From IMG/VR virus record IMGVR_UViG_3300010885_056715, positions 1 through 35,219 of that record: 35,219 nt of DNA, one strand, 5' to 3'. The translations under genes and the position numbers were made by a program. This DNA is from a virus. Numbering within the stretch: the stretch's first letter is position 1; each line of letters opens with the position of its first letter. The notes beneath the pieces are model-generated. The model had not been told where the DNA came from, made no database searches, and worked only from the letters and a program-made list of their open reading frames with translations. Shown one piece after another: positions 31,533 to 35,219 of this stretch.

Positions 31533-32455
31533 GCCTCCGAATCAACGGAGCCGACCCCGCGGCGGGCGGCGCTGGCCTCCCCGCGGCGGGGGGCGCTGGA
31601 GAGGTGCCGCTCTCGACGGGCGCGGGTACGACCTACGTCGCGACCGACTTCGGCGCGCAGACGCAGACTGTGATCGCGGGCTCGATCGGCTCCGTCAATG
31701 GGCAGACGTTCATCGGCGACGGCGCGGGTAGCGCGACGACTACAAGCGCGACCGTGAGCGGCTTCCTCGCGGCTGCAAACTCGGCGTCGGCGCGGGCGGC
31801 GATTAGTGCCGCTGAGTCCGTAGCGCAGCCAGCTTACGATTTCACTTCTGCGACCGGGCTCACGACGTTTCTTGGAACTGCCGGAAACACCGTCACAGTG
31901 AGCGGTGGTGTCGCTGCGATCTACTCGCCCGCTCTTGCGGGGCAGTTGCGGTTCGACTCGATTGGTTCAGGCGTCCTTACCGGACCCGCGTTGTACCGGA
32001 ATTTTCCCGCGCCCGTCGCGGAGTTCGACGTAGCGACTCGCGTACTGGCTCCCGCCGGGTACGCGGACGGCAACTGCCGCTACGGGATTGAGGTTGCAAC
32101 ACTTGGTTCGTTCGTAACTGTATCCCTGCCACGGCAGCGGTTTACCTATCAGGCGGATAACGGCAACTTGTACTGGGAGGACGAGACTGGGTATCGGGCC
32201 AACCTCGCCGGGGCGGTCCCGCTCGATGGGACAGGGTGGATGCGGATTCAACTGATCGGAACAACCATGACTTTCTGGTTGGGGATCAGCGCAGGGAACG
32301 TCGTGCCGACGACGTGGACAATGAAGAAGCGGTTTGTGCCTACCGCCGCATTGTATGAGTCGGTGTGCGTGTCGCTACAACTAGGAGGCTCGATGGCTAG
32401 CTCCACCACTGCACGATTTGGCGCACTGGCTGTCCTGACGCCGGTGACGCTATGA
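31529..32455 (+). CDS. Tail fibre / receptor-binding protein candidate
   Basis: A 308-residue protein starting MSLRINGADPAAGGAGLPAA at an ATGA overlap. The first 100 residues are Ala/Gly/Ser/Thr rich, with FLAAANSASARAAISAA, a motif common in phage tail fibre shafts. The C-terminal 200 residues are beta rich with Trp (NLYWEDETGYRANLAGAVPL, GWMRIQLIGTTMTFWLGI), like a lectin-type or concanavalin-like head domain. The DNA for this part is about 55-60% GC, lower than its surroundings, which suggests exchange of the receptor-binding domain. Confidence 0.65.
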   Translation: MSLRINGADPAAGGAGLPAAGGAGEVPLSTGAGTTYVATDFGAQTQTVIAGSIGSVNGQTFIGDGAGSATTTSATVSGFLAAANSASARAAISAAESVAQPAYDFTSATGLTTFLGTAGNTVTVSGGVAAIYSPALAGQLRFDSIGSGVLTGPALYRNFPAPVAEFDVATRVLAPAGYADGNCRYGIEVATLGSFVTVSLPRQRFTYQADNGNLYWEDETGYRANLAGAVPLDGTGWMRIQLIGTTMTFWLGISAGNVVPTTWTMKKRFVPTAALYESVCVSLQLGGSMASSTTARFGALAVLTPVTL

Positions 32456-32670
32456 CTCAGCACCGCGACCTACTGGGCTACCACGCCACTGTCGGCGCGA
32501 TGGCGGGACTGACCGGGGCGGCACTTGCCGACAAGGCCGTCTCCTTCATCCTTGGGGTAGTCGGCTCTGTTTTGATTGTGTTTATTACCGAGTTGCTGCG
32601 CCCGTGGCTGCTGCGGCGTGCGCGCAAGCTCTCAGGAGAAAAAACCACGATCCCGCCCCCGCACGGCTGA
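32452..32670 (+). CDS. Holin candidate 1 (small membrane protein)
   Basis: A 72-residue protein starting MTQHRDLLGYHATVGAMAGL at an ATGA overlap. It has a weakly hydrophobic N-terminal segment and a strong membrane segment (SFILGVVGSVLIVFITELL, about 31-49), then a basic tail RRARKLSGEK. Length, charge pattern and position ahead of the lysis enzymes fit a class II or III holin. The 57 bases that follow are non-coding. Confidence 0.55.
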   Translation: MTQHRDLLGYHATVGAMAGLTGAALADKAVSFILGVVGSVLIVFITELLRPWLLRRARKLSGEKTTIPPPHG

Positions 32671-32727
32671 CCACTTGCGGTGGCCTGTGTGGGTCTGCCG
32701 CTACTTGCCACTCCGAAGGAGCCCCTC

Positions 32728-33000
32728 ATGACCCTCGCCATCCACTGGCTCGACACGCACGCGCTGTCGATCGCCCTCTGGCTTTCCCTTGTGACTGGCC
32801 TCCTGCGCATTGCCCACGCCATGCTGGCGCGGGCGCTCGCGCCGTACCCCCGCGCTCGCCACGCCGTCGAGGCCGTGGCCGCGGCGTCGCCCGATGTGCT
32901 GCGGTTCATCACGGAGAGCTACGCCCTCCTGACGGGTCGTGCGCTGCCGACTGTAGCGCCGCCCTCTGTCGGTCCGCTCGCTCCCCCAGAGGCCCCGTGA
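32728..33000 (+). CDS. Holin candidate 2 or lysis-associated membrane protein
   Basis: A 90-residue protein starting MTLAIHWLDTHALSIALWLS with GGAG seven bases before the ATG. One membrane segment spans about 12-32 (ALSIALWLSLVTGLLRIAHA). The rest is helical with a Pro-rich end. It lies between the first holin candidate and the lipoprotein. It could be a holin, an antiholin or an inner-membrane spanin partner. Confidence 0.5.
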   Translation: MTLAIHWLDTHALSIALWLSLVTGLLRIAHAMLARALAPYPRARHAVEAVAAASPDVLRFITESYALLTGRALPTVAPPSVGPLAPPEAP

Positions 33001-33302
33001 AGCTCTCCGCCCTCCTCCTCGCGGCCCTCGCCGCCGGGTGCCCCCTCGTCCGCGAGGGTGCCCTGCGCGCCTCCGTTGTCGTGAGCGACCCCACGGACTG
33101 CGTGCCCCTCACGCAGCGCTGCGTCGCAGGCGTCCCGGTGGTGTGCTCGCCCACACTGGTCCCCGGCTCCACGCACCATCGAGAGTGGCCGTCACTCCCT
33201 CGCTCGGGCGACGGGTCGCAGCGCGGCTGCGCGGGCGGCTGTGTGGTCGATGCGGACAGTGGAGTCGCGCACTGCGCGCCCGCGACGGACGGTGGGCTGT
33301 GA
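32997..33302 (+). CDS. Cysteine-rich lipoprotein in the lysis cassette
   Basis: A 101-residue protein from GTG at 32997 (GTGA overlap). The N-terminus MKLSALLLAALAAGC is a lipoprotein signal with lipobox LAAGC (11-15), so the mature protein would be lipid-anchored at Cys15. The mature part has six or so further Cys (DCVPLTQRCVAG, VCSP, GCAGGCV, HCAP), suggesting disulfides outside the cytoplasm. It could be an o-spanin-like protein or a lipoprotein that blocks superinfection. It lacks the Pro-rich linker typical of Rz1. Confidence 0.6.
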   Translation: MKLSALLLAALAAGCPLVREGALRASVVVSDPTDCVPLTQRCVAGVPVVCSPTLVPGSTHHREWPSLPRSGDGSQRGCAGGCVVDADSGVAHCAPATDGGL

Positions 33303-33961
33303 TCCCCCTCGACGTCGCTCTTCGTGTCGCCCGCAAGCGCGTCGCCACCGCGGGCGCTGAGCTCATCCTCCCCGACGACCTGCGCCGCGTCGCTGTCGTC
33401 GGCCTGGTCGCCGCGGGACACTCGCTCCAGGGCACCGGGATCACCAGCGACCACGTCGCACAGAACGTCACGATCACGCTCCCCGGCCTCCCCGGCGTGG
33501 CGTCCGATGCCCTCAGACTTATCCCTGTCGTCGGCCCTGCACTCGCCTCTCTCGGGCGCGCCAACGGGCGGTCGGCCATCTACCTCTCCCCCGCGGCCAT
33601 GCGCAGCGGCGAGGACCTCCTCGCGACCGTCGAGCACGAGCTCGGACACGTCGGCATGATCGCCGCGGGCGGGCTCGTCTACTGCGGCGTCTATCTGCTC
33701 GTCCCCGAAGCGCGGGCAGGCGGGGAGGCCCCCTGCTACGGCGCGAGCATGGCCGTGGACGTGGCGTGCGGGATGCCGCTGGCAGTAGCCGCATCGCGGG
33801 CGAAGTACTCCCTTGAGGGATACGGCCTCGATCCAGACGCGACGGCGCTCGCCCACGCGATCATCGACTCGGCCGCAGCCTCCATCGCAGCGACCGGAGA
33901 CTGCGGCGGCGCGGTCGCCGAGCTGCGGGCCGACCTGCTGCTCGAGGGGGTCGCGCTATGA
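33299..33961 (+). CDS. HExxH-containing protein in the lysis cassette
   Basis: A 220-residue protein from GTG at 33299 (GTGA overlap). It carries HELGH at 113-117 in the context TVEHELGHVGM, a zinc metallopeptidase signature. This is followed by a hydrophobic stretch (GMIAAGGLVYCGVYLLV) and a Cys/Gly segment (EAPCYGASMAVDVACG). I do not recognise the family. Placement between the lipoprotein and the M15-type peptidase suggests a role in lysis or in tail or envelope protein processing. A third zinc ligand is not obvious; candidates are acidic residues in EARAGGE. Confidence 0.6.
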   Translation: MIPLDVALRVARKRVATAGAELILPDDLRRVAVVGLVAAGHSLQGTGITSDHVAQNVTITLPGLPGVASDALRLIPVVGPALASLGRANGRSAIYLSPAAMRSGEDLLATVEHELGHVGMIAAGGLVYCGVYLLVPEARAGGEAPCYGASMAVDVACGMPLAVAASRAKYSLEGYGLDPDATALAHAIIDSAAASIAATGDCGGAVAELRADLLLEGVAL

Positions 33962-34761
33962 CCCCCGAGGCCATCGCGGCCGTCGAGTCGTCGTTGGTGT
34001 CGACGCGCTTCCTCGGCTGCTCTACGCGCGTCGCCCCGCGGCTCGCGGAGGTGCTCGCGACGGTCGAAGCCGCGCTGTATGACGAGTGGACGCGGGCGAT
34101 GCTCGGTGGCGCGGCAACGCAGACCTTCGCGGGGTGGCATGGCGTCCGAGGCTGCGGTGGATACCGCAAGGCCGCGGGATGGCATGGCAAGGGCCTCGCG
34201 ATCGACCTGAACTACAGCACCAACGGGTACAGCGCCACGCGACACACCAGCGCCCGCGGCGTAGTCTACGGTGGCGAGGCCGCGGGCGCGGCGATCCGTG
34301 GCGCGCGTGAGGCATTCGCCGACGCCTGCGACCGCGCCTGTGTCGCGCTTGACGGCGCGCCAGCGGACCTCGCTCCCCGCAAGGCGGGCGAGTCCACCGG
34401 GAGCGTGTGGGATCGCTGGCACCGCGTGAGCGAGGCCGTGCGCTACTACCTCGCTGCCGACTACCTCGCCGTCGATGCGCTCGACGTGGGCGAGGCGGAC
34501 GCGATCCCAGGCGTCGAGGTACCCCCGCAGATCGCGGCCGACTACCAGGCGCTCCGCGTGCCGCTCGTGGTCGGCCAGCCGCTGCCCAACCCACGGACCA
34601 CGCGCAACCCGGCGCGCGGGCTAATCGACCTCCCGCGCCACACCCTCGTCGCGCTAGCAGACGTCGGCGGGCTTCGCGTCGGAGGCTGCGACCTTGGCCG
34701 TGAGTCGGGCGACTGGATGCACCTGGACACCGCCAGCCGCATCGCCAGCGGCGCCGTATGA
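33958..34761 (+). CDS. Peptidase M15-like endolysin
   Basis: A 267-residue protein starting MTPEAIAAVESSLVSTRFLG at an ATGA overlap. GWHGKGLAIDL (75-85) matches the H-x(6)-D zinc motif of M15/VanY peptidases, and GDWMHLD (251-257) gives the third His ligand. Such enzymes cut peptide cross-bridges in the cell wall. There is no signal peptide, so release through a holin pore is expected. Residues 180-230 form a Pro/Arg-rich insertion. It is the main endolysin candidate. Confidence 0.75.
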   Translation: MTPEAIAAVESSLVSTRFLGCSTRVAPRLAEVLATVEAALYDEWTRAMLGGAATQTFAGWHGVRGCGGYRKAAGWHGKGLAIDLNYSTNGYSATRHTSARGVVYGGEAAGAAIRGAREAFADACDRACVALDGAPADLAPRKAGESTGSVWDRWHRVSEAVRYYLAADYLAVDALDVGEADAIPGVEVPPQIAADYQALRVPLVVGQPLPNPRTTRNPARGLIDLPRHTLVALADVGGLRVGGCDLGRESGDWMHLDTASRIASGAV

Positions 34762-35159
34762 CCGCGGCGTCGCTGCTCGCCCTCCTCGCGCTCGCATTCC
34801 CCGCAAGCGCGCACCTCCTGCGGCTCGACGTGGTGGCATCGCTGGTGCGCGCTGCCGACACTCACCACGTCCCTGCGCCGATCGTGGCCGCAGTGTCGTG
34901 GCTGGAGTCGCGCGCGGGCACCGCACCCCGCTACGCCTCCCTCGCGGGCGTCCGCATCAACCACGCCTACATTCGCAGCGACGCGCTCAGCGCCGACATT
35001 GCCGCGCGCTCCCTCGCCCGCCGTCGCGCCGAGTGCGGCGGGTGGCTGCGGGCTCTGGTGTCGTACAGGTGGGGGAGAGGGTGCTTAGCGCCCGACGCCA
35101 CCGGGTACGCCCCACGGGTGCTTGCCATCGCGCGGCGGCTCGGCCTCCCCGCGCACTGA
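34758..35159 (+). CDS. Lytic transglycosylase-like protein with signal sequence
   Basis: A 133-residue protein from ATG at 34758 (ATGA overlap). The N-terminal hydrophobic stretch SLLALLALAFPASAHLL is a secretion signal. VAAVSWLESRAG (43-54) resembles the catalytic E-S motif of soluble lytic transglycosylases, with Glu50 as the acid. The end (VSYRWGRGCLAPDATGYAPR, then VLAIARRLG) fits the helical lobe with an A-x-x-Y-like segment. The domain is short for the family. It would cleave the glycan strands, complementing the M15-like peptidase. Confidence 0.65.
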   Translation: MTAASLLALLALAFPASAHLLRLDVVASLVRAADTHHVPAPIVAAVSWLESRAGTAPRYASLAGVRINHAYIRSDALSADIAARSLARRRAECGGWLRALVSYRWGRGCLAPDATGYAPRVLAIARRLGLPAH

Positions 35160-35219
35160 CCCCCCCGCGGCGCTCGCGGACCTGGACGCTTGACATCGGG
35201 TCCGCAAAGAGGTCAAAGA
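35160..35219 (+). promoter_or_regulatory. End segment; candidate CRISPR leader if circular
   Basis: After the last stop, TTGACA (35190-35195) is followed by an AAAGAGGTCAAAGA end. If the molecule is circular, this segment joins directly to the first CRISPR repeat at position 1 and would be its leader. An inverted repeat GCGGACC (35176-35182) / GGTCCGC (35199-35205) overlaps the TTGACA and could instead be a terminator of the late genes. It has no T-run. Confidence 0.35.

Noticed and set aside
1-35219. cas genes, toxin-antitoxin or restriction genes carried by the phage
   Set aside because: No helicase-nuclease Cas3, Cascade, Cas1 or Cas2, methyltransferase or recognisable toxin pair was seen in any frame.

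Overview
The window looks like the essentially complete genome of a temperate tailed phage with a long non-contractile tail, probably in circular (excised) form cut at an arbitrary point. Base composition is very GC rich (roughly 70%). Most genes are coupled through 4-base ATGA or GTGA overlaps and many start with GTG. A conserved sigma-region-4-like protein with a T-R-A-E-C motif resembles proteins I know from Myxococcota and related deltaproteobacterial lineages, so that host group is my best guess, held loosely.

Left end (1-447, no protein gene): two identical 28-base type I-E CRISPR repeats separated by one 33-base spacer, then an attachment region. That region holds direct and inverted repeats of the integrase-arm type on both sides of a 3' tRNA-Arg(CCT) fragment. 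Because arm-type repeats flank the fragment on both sides and no tRNA 5' half precedes it, I read it as attP rather than attL or attR. This implies that the CRISPR mini-array is carried by the phage. No cas gene was seen.

Leftward early operon (448-6037, minus strand): from promoter PL it encodes small proteins, two DnaJ-type zinc proteins, a RecT-like annealing protein, a zinc/sigma-4-like DNA-binding protein, an excisionase-like helix-turn-helix protein and a tyrosine integrase. The immunity region (6120-7627) has a CI-like repressor and a degenerate ImmA-like protein read leftward, and a Cro-like protein read rightward. PL and PR share an identical 19-bp operator-like sequence. The layout is lambda-like.

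Rightward early genes (7624-13495): a string of small coupled ORFs, a Fis-type HTH protein, a replication initiator containing two clusters of 11-bp iterons (a lambda O-like internal origin), a DnaB-type helicase, a RusA-like resolvase and small proteins.

Rightward late genes (13580-35159): HTH protein, terminase small and large subunits, portal, scaffold, HK97-like capsid, connector proteins, tail tube, tail assembly chaperone with a probable -1 frameshift at a GGGTTTT heptamer, tape measure, tail tip proteins and tail fibre. The lysis cassette follows: two holin candidates, a cysteine-rich lipoprotein, an HExxH protein, an M15-type peptidase and a lytic transglycosylase. The last 60 bases would abut the first CRISPR repeat if the molecule is circular and contain a TTGACA box, so they are a candidate array leader.
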